DNA of 64,000 bases, from contig JAUKTV010000019.1 of NCBI GenBank assembly GCA_030549205.1, positions 62,001 through 126,000 of the forward strand. The letters run 5' to 3'. The position numbers and the translations under genes were made by a program. The stretch's first letter is position 1; the number at the start of each line of letters is the position of its first letter. The DNA comes from Apiosordaria backusii. Lineage: Eukaryota; Ascomycota; Sordariomycetes; Sordariales; Lasiosphaeriaceae. Shown one piece after another: positions 1 to 13,000 of this stretch. The notes under the pieces were generated by a model. The model was not told the origin of the DNA. It searched no databases and saw only the letters and a program-made list of their open reading frames with translations.

Positions 1-1060
1 ACCGTCGACCCTCCATATAAGAATCAAAACCCCTATAACGTTCAAAGGGGGCGCTCCTGAGGCGATCCTTGTGTGGAGGGTTGTGTCTATTGCATGAAAG
101 TACTCGACCTCCAAAGGCATTGCTCCATCAAGCGCAAAGCCACAACTGGAGTCACAAAGGATCTGTTGCATTAGGGTCTCGGGTTCAGCTGGTGATAGAG
201 CAATGTGCTAACTGTTTTGAGCGACAGGGCTGAAGGAACGGCCCACTGATAGAGCGACATGCCAACTGCTTTGGGTGACTGGCGTCACCGATCCACAGTT
301 CGCAACTGTTTGAAACTTGATAATGACGATGGATCAGCTATCCGTCAGGAAATGTGATGATGCAGCAACCTCTAGCCACTGCAGCTGAGCTCCGGATCCG
401 CACGTTCTCGCCAACTCCAGGCCTGCGATGCAGTCCGAAAGAGGGGTAATCACAAGGGTCTAGAACACGGCATGGATTGCAGAGGCTTGAAGCGGCTGTC
501 GCGGGCGTCACTTAGTACGGCCACAAGAAGTCTAGAACTTGTTGTCGTTACTCGGTACACACCTCCACCCTGACGGGTTACAATTGGTGCAAGATAAGCC
601 CAGAATGGGAGGTTGCCTTCACAAGGTAGCAGTATCAAGTTCTGCACTGGTGGCAGGACATCACACCAACCACAGCACCACATCCGAGACCTGCAGGCGA
701 CACTGATTCGATGGCAACTGAAGGACGGAATGGGCGCGAAACTGACAGAGAAAACATGCCCTTTGGTTGAGCAGAGGGCCAGAATCACACTGCACGTGTG
801 CAATGGGTGAACTTTCGCAGAAACAGCTGTTTAAGGTACCTCCAGAATAGAAGCGGTAGACTCGTTTTCATACATGCCCTAAACCGCTGAACCCCTGAAC
901 CCCTTAACTGGGTCGAACTCGGGGAACACAAGTCCTCCACCTTCCTTCCTTCCACGGTTGGCCATACCACAGACCAGGACAGACCGAACGGAACAATAAG
1001 TGTAAATGTGCCATGGAGTCTTGACAGAGAAAGGCACATGAGTGAGAAGTACCTGAGCAC
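1..1060. other. Gene-free flank downstream of the TcB-TcC fusion gene
   Basis: I see no supportable gene here; open frames are short and have no recognisable domain. The stretch holds an imperfect direct repeat: a block of about 35 bases beginning TGATAGAG at about 193 recurs at about 248, a period near 55 bp. The part next to 1060 should contain the 3' untranslated region and polyadenylation signals of the minus-strand fusion gene. Confidence 0.5.
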
Positions 1061-4000
1061 TTAGCTTTTACCCCTGAAAAAACTCTGAATCTTACTCCAG
1101 CAACTCTCCGATTGTTTCTTGAAACCAGCACCTGGCTTGATAGTACCCCTAGCTGCGCCATGGTTACCACCAGTGATGATACCCCTACTAACACCAGCAG
1201 CATCACCGTCGGTACCGCCATGACCGTCAGTACCACCCTGATCTCTGTTGTTTTCGCCTCCTTCGTTCTGTAGGATCCCAAGATTGTGCGCATGCTCCTC
1301 AGACAGCGGGCACTCCTCTACGTGATGTCGCACGCCCTCGTTGGTGAGATAGAATGTATGGGGTTTCTCCGAATTATCCTGTAGATACTGCCTGTAGGCG
1401 TGGGCTTCAGAGAACGACAGTCTACCTTCCTGGGCTTCATTTGCGATTCCATTAACCAGGGCTTTTCGTGCTTGCTTGTTACGACCTGCCCAGTCATGTT
1501 GTGTTTCTTGGTCTGCGTTCCTCTCCACCCAACGCCTGTGGTAGTGGCATACCTCGGCTTTCCTCCTGCTGTAGAAATCTGCCATTGCACCTCTGTGTAC
1601 CGTCGGTTGCTGCGCATTCACCGTGCTGTTGTTCAGCAGGTCGGCTCTGGAGTTGTCGGGGTTATTCCCATCGTTGTTATTACCGCCAATACCGAATGTC
1701 CGCTGGAGCGCACCGAGTCGAATTGGGTTGGTCACCTGTACTGGCGGGTTCGTCTGCTGTGGGCTGCGCGAAGAGCGCGTGGCCAACACGGACTGCGACG
1801 ACCAAACAAACATTGTACCGTCCTGGTCATGGTGGTTGACGGGGTCGTTGCCACAGTACGCGTATGTGTCTAGCCCATCAGCCGAGAAGATTGGGTCACT
1901 GGAAACCCATCTGCCAAGCCAAGGGGCGTAGTAGCGCGCGTTGCAGTAATAAAGACCAGTCTCTAGATCGCGCTGGTAGCCCGCAAAACGATAACGGCGC
2001 GGGGCTGTGATATCCTTGCGTGAGCGGATGGAGAAGACGGTCCTTCCGAAGGGGGAGTACTCTTCATGGGAGATGACGTTGCCGTCTGGGTCGAGCTCAA
2101 GACCGTGATGTACTTGATGGCGTACCAAGTTCCGTTCAGTGCCGTCCTTGTCAGCCCACAGCTCGATGACTGCATGGCTGGCTTTACCGTAGACGGTGAC
2201 CCTTTCTGACTTGACAGGGATGACACTCATCGAAGAACTCGGAGAAGTCGGTTGTTGGCATGAGAAGCGACGGAAAATGTCGACACCATCTAGGTAAATC
2301 GTCTCCTTGAGTTTGTCACCGTTGCTCTTTCGTTCCGTCACCTTGCGGATACGACGTTCACCAGACCCATCATACACATACCATGTCCTCGCAGGGGCTG
2401 TTCCTGGCTTGCCTTTTGAAGGAGATGGAACCTTCAAGGCCGCCGATGAACGAAGCAATCCGTCGTAGTTCCACGTCATGGAGGACCAACGTGATAGCGA
2501 TGATGGACAGCCGTGTATCCCACCTGGCGTGGACGCATCATAATGAACAAGCTCAGAAACACGGCCAATTTGCGTTCTGGTAAGCCTGTTGTTGTAGACT
2601 GGGAAAGGCTTGGCTGAAGATGAAACTGGAAAGGGTCCAAAGTTGACGGAGGGAAATGCGTGGCTGAGAACAGACGAGGAAGCACCACTCAGACACGACT
2701 CTTCTTCGTAAAAGTACTTTCTAGTCCACGCCACGACTCCCGCCAATTTTGAGTTGCTGGTTGGTTCATGCTTCAAGGACAGCAGATTCCCTGCAGCATT
2801 GTAAGTGTACGTCTCAGTGTACTCATACAGAGCTGCAGGTCCGGGCTGAGGTTGGGAGTCTTTGCCACTATCCTGGACGTTGATTCCGGCCCCGGCATGC
2901 CCGGCTCGCACATGAGCCCCCCCCGTAGCTTGAACAAGTCGTCCGAGGGTGTCATAGGCGAAAGTCTTGTTGGGCCGGACACGGTTGTTGGCGTACCAAA
3001 TGTCCAATTGGGAATCGTCTGTCTGATGCACAATCCGCTGGAGACAGTCCCGATGGTAGGTCTCATCGAGGAGAACCTTTGTGCTCTTTCTCCCAGCTTT
3101 GTTTGATGTGGCCACGATCTTCTTACGTGTTATAGCCAGCGACAGCGGATCATACTCCATGCTGGTAGTTGTTGTAGCTACTCCGTCATTACTGGCAAGT
3201 GAACCATGCTCGACAAATGTTTCATGGCCATGTGCGTCGTATTCTGTTCGAGAAAGTCGAGCCCACTGGCCATGTCTCCCTTTCAGGTGGACCTCGGAAA
3301 CTTGACCGGACGCATCGTAGACCTGTTTTGTCGTACATCCACTGGCATCTCTTTGAAGAGTCATGCGGTTAAGGGCGTCGAAACGGGCCTCGTGCTTAAA
3401 CACCTCATCCTCGAGTTGCACAGTAGTGGCCTCGACCCAGTCTATCGTCTTTCGGAATTCAACTGCGAGCTGACGTGAGGAATGCGTCACATTGCCCTTG
3501 AAATCGACCCGACAGATTCTGGCCCGCCCTGCTTGATCAAGATGCTCATACAGAACGCCCATCAAGTTTCTCTTCTTCGCCCAGTCGTGGTCCATTTCGT
3601 CGCCATACGCCAGCTTTTCAACCAGCTTCTCTTTCACAAGCATGTCTCCTTCTCTCTCAGCCACCCATCGGCCTTTCAGACGGCGAAGGGCGTCGTAGGT
3701 CTTGCGCGTAGAGATGCCTCCGCTGGACCATGTTCTTATGGCATTTCCTTGGACGTCAAGCAGAGTTGCGCGTCGGCCATAGTCTGCCCCAACTCGATCG
3801 ATGGTTCGTCCAATCATGTCCACTTTATTTACCTCGGTCAGGCGGCCCATAGCATCGTGGACTGCACATGCCGCGGCGGTACCATAGACCCCGTACGTGG
3901 TCCTTAGGCTCTCGGTCGACGCGCCATCTTCGGCAGGATTCTCATCCACGACGATAATAATCCGTCCAAGGGCATCTTTGTGCAAAGTTCGAGGCGTGTT

Positions 4001-7000
4001 TGCCGAACGGGTGACTTGTTTGGTGACAGCAGACACTGCAGATCCCTCTCCAAGTGCTTTTGCTTCCTGCTGTTTCGACCAGAACCATGTGGGCTGGTAA
4101 AGATCACGATCGCCGAGAGCTTTGAAGAAGTGGCCAACATCTGCATCCTGCGAAGGGTCCTCTACTAAAGCTACGTCATTGGCGTCATGAATGAACTCGG
4201 TCCAAGGGCTCAGAATCGTCTTGGTCCAGGTGTGGTCTGCATGGAGTCTTCCCACCAGGTGACCTTGGGCATTCAAGAAAGAAACGTCGCCCAAAGGGTG
4301 GACCGCCGGGGTAGAAGGATGAATAAAGTGATGTGAAGATTGGATGCTTGATCGATAGCTGATGATTTCCTCGCCATCCATGTCCAGGATGGAGACCTCG
4401 ACCTTCCAAGCATTGTCTCGGAGCTGCAATGACGTCTGAAGGGGTCGCTGTTGTCCGTCAAAGAAAGTGAAAGCGATAATAACCCTCCCGTTGTCTTCAT
4501 CTGGAAGTTCGTCTCCCAAATCACCATGCTCGGACTCGGAATGTACGTGCCTGACCCGAGTCAGGGTGGCCTGCCATGTGGGGGTGACAGATCCAGACGT
4601 GCTATCCGACTGATGGGCAAAACGGTTTCTTATAACGCGTTGACTTGCAGAATCCATCAGTGTCAGAGCCAACGCTTGTGTTGGATTGTGGTAGAAGTCG
4701 TCCATCAGGGCCTGTGACAAGTCTCTGCTATCCTCAAGACCATCAAGGGAATCGCCCACAAGCTCGTCAGGTTTGCCCATGGTTGCTGTGGCAGCTACCT
4801 CTCCGAGTGAGGATAACAAGCTCGCTTTGCGGTTGCCATTGACATCGGTGATGAGAACTGGTTGAAGGTGCAGATAATCCCATTTCGTGCTGGTCTTGTT
4901 TTTCAGGGCGTCAGTGGCAGCTGTGGGGAGTAGCGAGTACCGATCTAGATCGATAGAGGACTCGTTATTGAAGGCGTCTATTGTAACAGTAGGCATCCAG
5001 AATGAAGCTCGTGCCGCCTGTAGTTCTGTTATGTCACCTTGGGACTCTGTACTACTGCCACTGGCGTGATATCGTCTACACTCTGAAGGGATCCACCAGT
5101 TGCCATCACCATCCAGATCCACGTATCCCGCTTCAACAAAAGCGAAAGACGGCTCAATTGTCTGGCCGAAGTAGGTACTCTTGGTAATCGCCGGTGTCAA
5201 GCATAGCTGATATGTCCTGTCCGTGACAGAATACAAGTCAACTGCCCCGAGATCAAGCACATCGTCGAGCCTGTCGTTTCGGAACGTTTCCCGAGTACAT
5301 GAGATCAAGACTTTGTGGGGTGAAAATGAAGTAGGCGTGTTCCTCATCGCGGTTGCGCTTTCGTCCGCGTCCAAGACTGGGACCTGCGTGGAGTCAAAAA
5401 CTCCCTGGAGTTCGCGAGGCGAGAAGAGCACTGCCCGATCCCCGCCATTTGAGTACTGTGGCGTCTCCACCCCGAAAACGCGCCATATGGCCTTCTCAAA
5501 CTGACGGGGAGCCGCGTAAGTTCCAGGCATCTCTGAGAAACCGTGTGTGAAGCTACTACCCGTCGCTAAAATCACTGTCTCCTCCTGCTTCGCACGGTCC
5601 GTGGGGCTGGGAAGACAACTTTTTGCTTTGCCGTAGTTGACGGAAAGAGACTTGGTCACGTTGGCATAATCGTCAACTTCGACAGTGATAGAGTGTGATG
5701 TACGCGGCTCTTCCTGGCCTCCTGCGTCATACTCCGTCCGAACACTCTCAGCAGGAAACACGGCAAATACCTCCACCGCCCCGAGTTCGAGGAGCCGCAA
5801 ATTAAAGGTAGACTCCTCGACAATCAACGGGTGGGTGTTCTGTTGCGTCATGGCGTCGTATATCTCTTGACGCAGTGCCCTGCCCCTGAGAGCTCTGTAG
5901 ACGTTTCGCGGGTTGTCGTTGCTGACTGCCACATCTCCATATTTTCTCTCGGCGTCCAAGTGAGGAGGGCACATGGGGTGGAACAGCTCCCGTCCAACAA
6001 AGACATTGCCAGTATGAAACCACGTCTTCGTGAAGCTCCGGCTCATCTCAACGAGTCGTCCATGCAAGGGCACTCGTTTGGCCTTGGTCATTTCCACCAT
6101 CCCGAAACCGCCGAAAGCAGAGTCTGCATAGTCGTAGAAGCCATCGTGATACACGTAACTGGTGTGAGTTTCGACAGTGGTGATGCAGTCACGAGTCAAC
6201 ACGTCGCTGACGCAGTGCATGGCGGATGGCATGCTATTTCTCCATGGCCGAGAAGCCAACAGGTCTCGTTGTCGGAAAAATGTGGAGGGTCGGTATTGCG
6301 CTGTTGTTTCCAGACCCATGCCATTTGAGAATTTCGTCATCAGATGAGGCTTAGTCCCATTCATCAAGGGGAGATACCAGACCCGTGATTGATCGGTGTT
6401 TGCTGAGTCTGGACCAGTCCATACCAGACACGATGTACCATCACCGAGGATGTCAATGGCAGAAATGGAGCTGATGTCATCGATAGCAGGGAGAGATTCT
6501 ATGCGTGTGACATCTTGCCAGCTGTTGCCGAGGCAGTTGTAGAAAATGTCAACACCGCCTCGAGCAGGAAGATACAAGACGTCGGCGGTTCCAGTACCGT
6601 CCACGTCGGCCAATACCAGTCGAGACGCCTAGTTGACAAATTCGTTAGCATGTTGGACCTCAACTCACTCCCTCGAGAGTAATCAAATCCCAGGACAAAG
6701 GAATCTCTCTTACGGTGAACTGGTCGGGTTTGTCGAAAAGGGGCGCGTTCGTCATGGTAATTCTTCTGCCGAACCGCCCGTAGCCCATGTTTGGCCAGTA
6801 TACTATACTGCCGTTGGACACGAGGACAAGGTCAGCTAGGCCATCGCCGGTCATGTCCGCAGCAAAAAGGACCATGTCAGGCCGGCCGCTGACAATCCAA
6901 GGGGAGTTGGATGTGTTATTGAGGCCATAGCTGGAGCTTCTTTCATCTGATACTGAGGACCTGGAGCTTGGCAGTGATAGGTCTCCAGCTGATGGTGAAA

Positions 7001-8822
7001 GCGCGGAAATCGAACTGGGAGTATATGTTCCGAAAAATGCAGGTCGACGTATGGCAGGTCCATATCCTACTTTGGCAAGACATTCATACCAAACCACCTC
7101 ATCCGTTTCCTTGTTGATGATCAGGAGGTCCTCTAGCCCGTTGCCAGTCAAATCAAGCATCTGAACCGTGGGCAACCCCTCACTTGCGGGAGCAGTATCT
7201 TGAAAGGGCATGTTGGGCACCTTGTCAAAGGACTCAAAAGCGCACCATGTCGGGTCATTGTAGCCCTTTGAACGGTCCACAACGCGCTCTACAAACCCCT
7301 CGGCACGTCCCTTATCGTCGAAATAAACCACATCAAGTGATCCGTTCTGATCCAAGTCGACGAATGTGCTGGTCCTCAAACTGTCCTGCGCCTCGGATGG
7401 CAGCGTTGGAAGGACTAACGGCGCAGCGAAGGTAACGCCGGGAACGCAAGCAGCGTTCATATTGCGCTGAAACGTCCATCTGCCATCCTCTCCCGTGGCC
7501 AGATAACCTGGTGCCCCCTCCCCTTCCAGATCAAGCCACCGGCCTCCTCCCAGAGAAGCATTGGTTTGCATAACACCGGGCATCACATGTGGCTGGACGG
7601 CCTCAGGCGGTGGAGCACTGCTGTAGTCGAATTTGTAAGGCGGTTCACGGTGGACGATCAGCTCACCAGAGCCAGGGTGAGAGGAGTAGCCACATCGTGT
7701 CAAAGAGGTGATGAAGGAGCCCTTTGCTGATTCATTGTATGCGATCTCGGTAGCAGAGACAACGATGCCATTCCCCCCAGGGCTCTCATTTGGGAAGTTA
7801 TGAACCATGCAAATTCGCCGGCACAGACGAGATGTGCGGACTTCGAAGCCGGCATTGAACCTGCTAAACGAGTCCTTTCGAGCTTCCCATGGGGTTGAAG
7901 CAGACGCAGAGTCACCCAGGTGGTAGTCGAGCACAATATCGAATGCCCAGTCGTTGATGGAAGTGTCAGGGAGCACAATATCCCACGTTTTCATGTCTCT
8001 CGCAGGGCTTAGATTGCTATAAGAGATGCGGCTTAGGTATTTCTGCGTGAGACATGGCCGCTGACGTTCTTCACTCCCATTCATTTGGGGTAATCCGAAA
8101 CCATCTTCGGCCTTGTAGTGGTACTGTATCGCGTTGCCTCTAATGTCGTATGATCGACACAGCAACCACGAAAAGATGCGTTTGGTTTGCCCCTCCGAAT
8201 TGAAGATACGAGAGGCGTCAGACCAGCCGTAGATGGAGCAATGATTCAGCCGCGAGATCACCCTCCAGTGGATGTCCTCAGCATCATCTTGACGCGTCCA
8301 CCTCTCCACCCTTTTCGACAGGTCGTCAGTGCGTGGACGGAACGTCTGTACCGTATACACCTTGGACTTGTCTCCATGCTTGAGAGTCACCACTTTCGAG
8401 CCATCAACGGGCACCAAGTCATCAGCCCCAGAGAGCACAAATACGTCGTCATCAAGATATTGCGGAATTTGAGTTGCAGTTTTGCGAGATATGGCCGACA
8501 GACCAAGATTCCAACCGAGACCAAAGGGCCCATTCCCAGAGCTGGAATCGTATGAGAGAGCCAATTGCGGGCCAAAACCTCCTCGTCCGGGGCTGGTAAG
8601 TATAGCAAAGCTGGTTGTCAAAGAGCCCCTGATGGCATCAACTTGGAAGTGCTCGTCTACACTCTTCTGTGCACCGCCGCCATCGCCCAGTGTGGGAATT
8701 GCAGAAGACACTGCCGATTGTACGCCTTCTGCTTTGTGTCCATCACCGTGGTTAGGGCCGTTTCGGTGCCGGGTGCCGTTGGCCTGTGCCGAAGGAGCAA
8801 TTCCAGGTGTAGTGGAAGACAT
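1061..8822 (-). CDS. Tc toxin TcB-TcC fusion protein (SpvB, FG-GAP/TcdB-middle, RHS repeats, variable C-terminus)
   Basis: Two exons, 8822-6669 and 6628-1061, give 2573 aa. The start is the ATG at 8822; the longer frame begins with GTG. Residues about 45-400 are SpvB-like. About 480-740 carry FG-GAP/VCBS-like units (DLDQNGSLD, DLTGNGLED, DMTGDGLAD, DVDGTGTAD). TcdB middle-type sequence and many RHS/YD repeats follow, and an RHS-associated core lies at 2264-2323 (RYYAPWLGRWVSSDP). The last 250 residues (2324-2573) match no family I recognise. In bacterial Tc complexes TcB and TcC form a hollow cocoon that holds the cleaved TcC tail and docks on the TcA pentamer; here both are one polypeptide. 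The splice joins the fourth FG-GAP-like unit in frame. No signal peptide or membrane segment is visible. The gene diverges from the TcA gene. Fungal B/C fusions have, to my knowledge, been noted in Fusarium. Identity is sure; activity is not. Confidence 0.93.
1064..1813 (-). other. Hypervariable C-terminal region of the TcC part (candidate effector cargo)
   Basis: This encodes residues 2324-2573 after the RHS core. It starts with a Ser/Gln/Asn-rich low-complexity part. A charged, helical-looking middle follows, with clustered histidines and a paired His-His at about 2486-2487 followed by acidic residues. The end is a glycine-rich GGTDGHGGTDGD stretch and a basic tail. In bacterial TcC proteins this region is the swappable enzymatic payload. 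I recognise no ADP-ribosyltransferase, deaminase or other known payload motif. The His-His and downstream His/Asn spacing is loosely HNH/AHH-like, which is only a guess. Confidence 0.5.
6629..6668 (-). other. 40-nt intron in the TcB-TcC fusion gene
   Basis: The donor GTGAGT (6668-6663), a CTAAC branch point (6648-6644) and a TAG acceptor (6631-6629) are all present. The intron is phase 0. Without splicing, a TGA at 6662-6660 and the acceptor TAG itself would end translation after the SpvB/FG-GAP part. With splicing the frame runs on for 1855 codons. At 40 nt it lies at the short end for ascomycete introns. Confidence 0.85.
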
Positions 8823-10075
8823 GGTTGACACCAGGATGTAACAAATGCTACAGGTAAAGGTATGAGCTCGCCGTCTTGAGTATGCGATTGCTATGGATCA
8901 GTACTGAGGATAACGATCATAGAGTAGATGAGATGATGAGACAGCCAATCTACACTGATCGCTGTCAATGCACCGTCCTCAGGACGTGTTGACCTCTCCA
9001 TCACTGCACGGTCCAGGTCTGGTACGTAGAGATGTTTGCAAGTCGTGCCTGATAGACTTACGCCCCTGATGTAAGTTGGGAGTTGTCGGCGGCTGTGAAG
9101 ATGCGTCAAGGCCCAAGTGATCGACAACAGAGCTTGGAGTTCCAGACCCAGTTGACGCTGCACGCTGCACTACCCATCACATCCTCTCTTTCAGCTGAAC
9201 CCAGCGGTGCTGCAGTTTGACCCATCGCACATTGCTCTATTCACCAATAGCTTGACGCGCTACTGAGTCCCCTTCCATGACTGGTTGGGGAACCGAGAGG
9301 GTAGTGTTGTATGTAGGTCGCCGGACAGTGGCGCACCTAGCTAGCTTGCAATGGTGTTGGACGCCAGCCACATGCTGTCTGAGAGAAAGCGGCCCACATG
9401 GACCGTCACGCCATGAGTGGAGCACTCTCGCCGCGCAATGTGGATATGTCCCAAAGATTACCGCTTTGGTTTTAGACAACAGTTCAAGGCTGGCTGAGAT
9501 TGTCTTGCACCTGGGAAAAGATATCACTTGTGACGAGCTCATATTGCCAACGTGCTTCTAGACCGGAGCTAAAACATCTCATGCAGGTCTCTTCGATAGT
9601 CGCCGTCGCCTGCACGAAAGTTGCAGCGACGAATATGCCTAGACTGTAAGATACCTATCACAGAGTCCTCCAGTCGTCACAGTGCAGGTAAGTACCTTGT
9701 GGATCTCCAAATGACTTCATCAGATTCTTGTACCGAGAAAATTGCTTTTACAGTGTCGAAGAGTTTACGAAGTTATCCTTATTTATGCATATCTCAATAG
9801 AAGATCGAGGGAGGCCATGTGCTGGCTTTCAGTTTGCCAGTGCTCCTGATTTGATGCGTTTATCTGAACTGACCATCTCGGAAGACAGCCATCTCTCTTT
9901 GCGGATCACGCCGACTTAAGTCAACTTATCTGCTTCCTCTTCCATTAACACACTTGCCTTAGACATACAGCCTTCGAGAGAGCAGCTTCCTCGTGGCATT
10001 CATTTTCGAGCACCATAACATTCACCTTCTCATCACTTTCGTCTTGTTGACACGGTGATTTCCGTTTGTGTCATC
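8823..10075. promoter_or_regulatory. Shared intergenic region between the divergent Tc genes
   Basis: These 1253 bp separate the two Tc start codons and hold no supportable gene. A divergent arrangement with one shared upstream region suggests joint regulation of the TcA and TcB-TcC subunits, which must assemble together. I cannot assign specific operator motifs. The bases just before the TcA start form a pyrimidine-rich leader (about 10020-10050). Confidence 0.55.
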
Positions 10076-13000
10076 ATGGCGGCCGCCTCAAGCACGACGG
10101 GTGACAGCGAGCAGCTTCACTCTATACTCGGGGCTCTCTTGCATCCACAATTCTATCAAGAACACATCTCCTCCCAAGTCTTGCAACCCGCCACGCTCCA
10201 GTCGTTCCTCGTTGAGTTGTGTCAGGACCACGACAATGAGTTCCCACAGCAGTTGAAATCCAAGCTCTTGCTCCTTGGTGAACTGAGAGATGCCTTGGAC
10301 CTGCCTTCGGCTTTATGTGGACAGATTCTGCTCGACACTCAGATCCCATGTGAGAATCTGAACGATGTTATCGCCCACTACTGGGAGAGATTGAATGGCG
10401 ATGCATCGACTCGGCCCCTAGCGGTTTCTATGTTTGAGACCAAGCCTGCGGCTGTCATTTCCACGCTCATCGCTCGAGGGCACTTCCAGGATCAACTACC
10501 CTACTCTGTGAGGGCCAATGTGCTCTCCATACTTCAAGATCTCGACAAAAGTTTGAATCTGCTCAAGCAGCCCCTGTCTTCTTATAGTGAGGCTCTTCAG
10601 ACTCTTTCCGACCAGGACAAACAAAATGCTCTGCGATTCTTTTCCACAATTCAGCAACTCTGCCAGATCATCATTCAGCCCACCGACCTGCCCATATTGA
10701 TGGCATTGGGCTTCTCGTCGGTCGAGACCATTGCCTATTCCCCCTTAGCTACACTTCGCGCCCTACTTTCACCGCATGGGATCAACGCTGAGCAGGCTGC
10801 AAAGATCCACAGCCAGGCCAAACGTGTACAGAGCATAGCCGAGCATGGTTATCTGGCCTTGATGCTACAGGATCCATCCCAGGATTTGCGAAAAGGGGAG
10901 CCTGCTCTGTTATTTGGTTCTTCTTCAAGCCTGACCAATGATAAGAATGGCAAACCTTCCGGTTCACCACCCCTCGGAGGGAACAACATGTCAAGTTGGT
11001 TTGGGGACCTCGACGACATGGGCTGTCCAGACTGCTGTTCCGTCACGAGTCCGGCCGCTTACTTTGTGGATTTACTACGCTTCCTGAAGAACACCCCTGC
11101 CGGCAGTGAAAAAGTCCCTACTTCTATATCTAAGAAGAATTCCCCGCCGCCAGCACAATCACTGTTGGCAAAGCTTTTTGTTCGCCGACCCGAGCTTGGA
11201 GATCTGCTATTGTCCTGTCGCAACACCTCAGAACGTGTCCCCTATATTGACCTGGTCAATGAGATTCTTGAGTCAGCTATTGTTTACCTTGAGGGCAAGA
11301 GCGATATTGGATCTGGGTTGACCCTCAAGTCCTACAATGCGGATAGTGAACAGCGTTTTGACCATGATCCGGTCTCTTCGTCGCCTACTGCTGCGAAGAA
11401 GCAAATCCCCCGAGACACAGCCAACGTGAACTACGGCCTCTACGACCAAGTCATTTCCGAAGCTGTTTTCCCCTCGTCGGTGTTCCCCTACGATCAGTCT
11501 GTCGATGCACTCCGGTCCTATCTAGCAGCCAGCGATATCACCATGTCGGAAGTCTTGCAATTCTTCGAGACGTCCAGTGGCACGGACGATGTCAAAGCAG
11601 CACACAGGAAAGAGATGCTCTCCCGTTCTTACGCTGCCAGTGTCCTCAACCTCACAGAAGGAGACTTCTTGGCGTTGACAGAAGAATCGTTCTACTCTTT
11701 GGACGCCGCCCGCTTTGCCACGGGCAACCCGACATTATCGCGGGAAGACTACCAGACCGAAGCTGGGCTGCAATCGTCGTGGTACTATTGGGGGTACCGA
11801 GATACCGATGTTGAGGATGGTGCCATGTCAATGCTCCAAACCGAGGAAGACATGGAGGATGGTGCGGAGCAAACGGGACTGACCTTTATCAAGAGGCAGC
11901 TGCTGCCTCGTCTCGGCGAATCTTTTGCAACTCTGGTTAACCTTCTCAAAACGCGGTTCATGGCAAAGTCTCTTGTCATTCAACCTTGGAAGTCATCGTC
12001 TTCTTCCGGTCAACAAGTTTCCAACCAGCTGGGCGATTTTCGACTGCGCAGCGGCGATGGTGGGCAGCTTGATTCGTTTAGCCTGCAACGCCTCGAACAT
12101 CTTGTTCGTCTCTGGCGACGACTTCGTCAAGATACGACACAGGGGCAGAAAGGAAACAGCCAAGGTGTGTCATGGAGCTTGGAAGACGTTGATGATGCGT
12201 TGTGTATTTTTGGCGAGCAAGCACCGTCGCCGAAAGGTCCTCGAGTTGTCACTCCAGAGACGGTCAAGAAGATTGCCGCAGTGGCAGAAATTGCCAGGAT
12301 CAGCAAAATGGAGCCAGGACGGGTCATTGCACTGTTCACCAAAGGCGCGACCTATCTGCAGCAACTGCCGATTACCAGGGCTGTCAACTTGAACTCGGCC
12401 AGCGGGCAGGATCTTGTGGCTACCTCAACCAAGTACCTGTCACTGCTTTTGGCATCGCTGGACTTGACCTATTCCGATTATGTTCAGATACAAGCGGACG
12501 AGCAATCGTCTCCAGACAGCCCCAATCCCATGACCGACGCCAGAGTCTTCCTCTTCTATCGCCTCTCTGGACTTGCCAAGTTGCTGGGGGTTCCTTACGC
12601 AAAGCTGACATCGTTGTTAGCCGTATTGGCAGAGAAGGACGGTGCTCCGACATTGTCTTCGCCAGAAGGTCTCCTGGCTTTGTTGACGAAATGGCGAGGG
12701 TTGACTGCAGAGGGCTGGACTCCAGAAGCCCTATGTGCCGTGGTAGATCAAAAACATTCAGATGCACAGATCGACATCGAAAAAGCTGCACTGCTGGTGG
12801 GCAAGATTCTTGCTGTTGCCACCAAGGGGCTTGTGGGGGAAACTATATCGTCTCCTTTGGTTGACCAAGCCCTGACGGCCGCCGCGCAGGGCATTGAACC
12901 TAGCCTTGCGTTGGAATTGATGGACATATTTCTCAACACACCAGCCTCCACTCCAGTATCAGGGGAAGATGGCAAGAGAGTTACAGTTCGGACTCTTCTC

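Noticed and set aside
1061..8831. Two separate minus-strand genes (SpvB-like and RHS-like)
   Set aside because: A 40-nt GT-AG intron with branch point joins them in phase within an FG-GAP unit, and the second frame has no ATG at its start.
12202..12864. 220-codon plus-strand frame inside the TcA gene
   Set aside because: It is another frame of the TcA coding sequence; the TcA frame has the family motifs.
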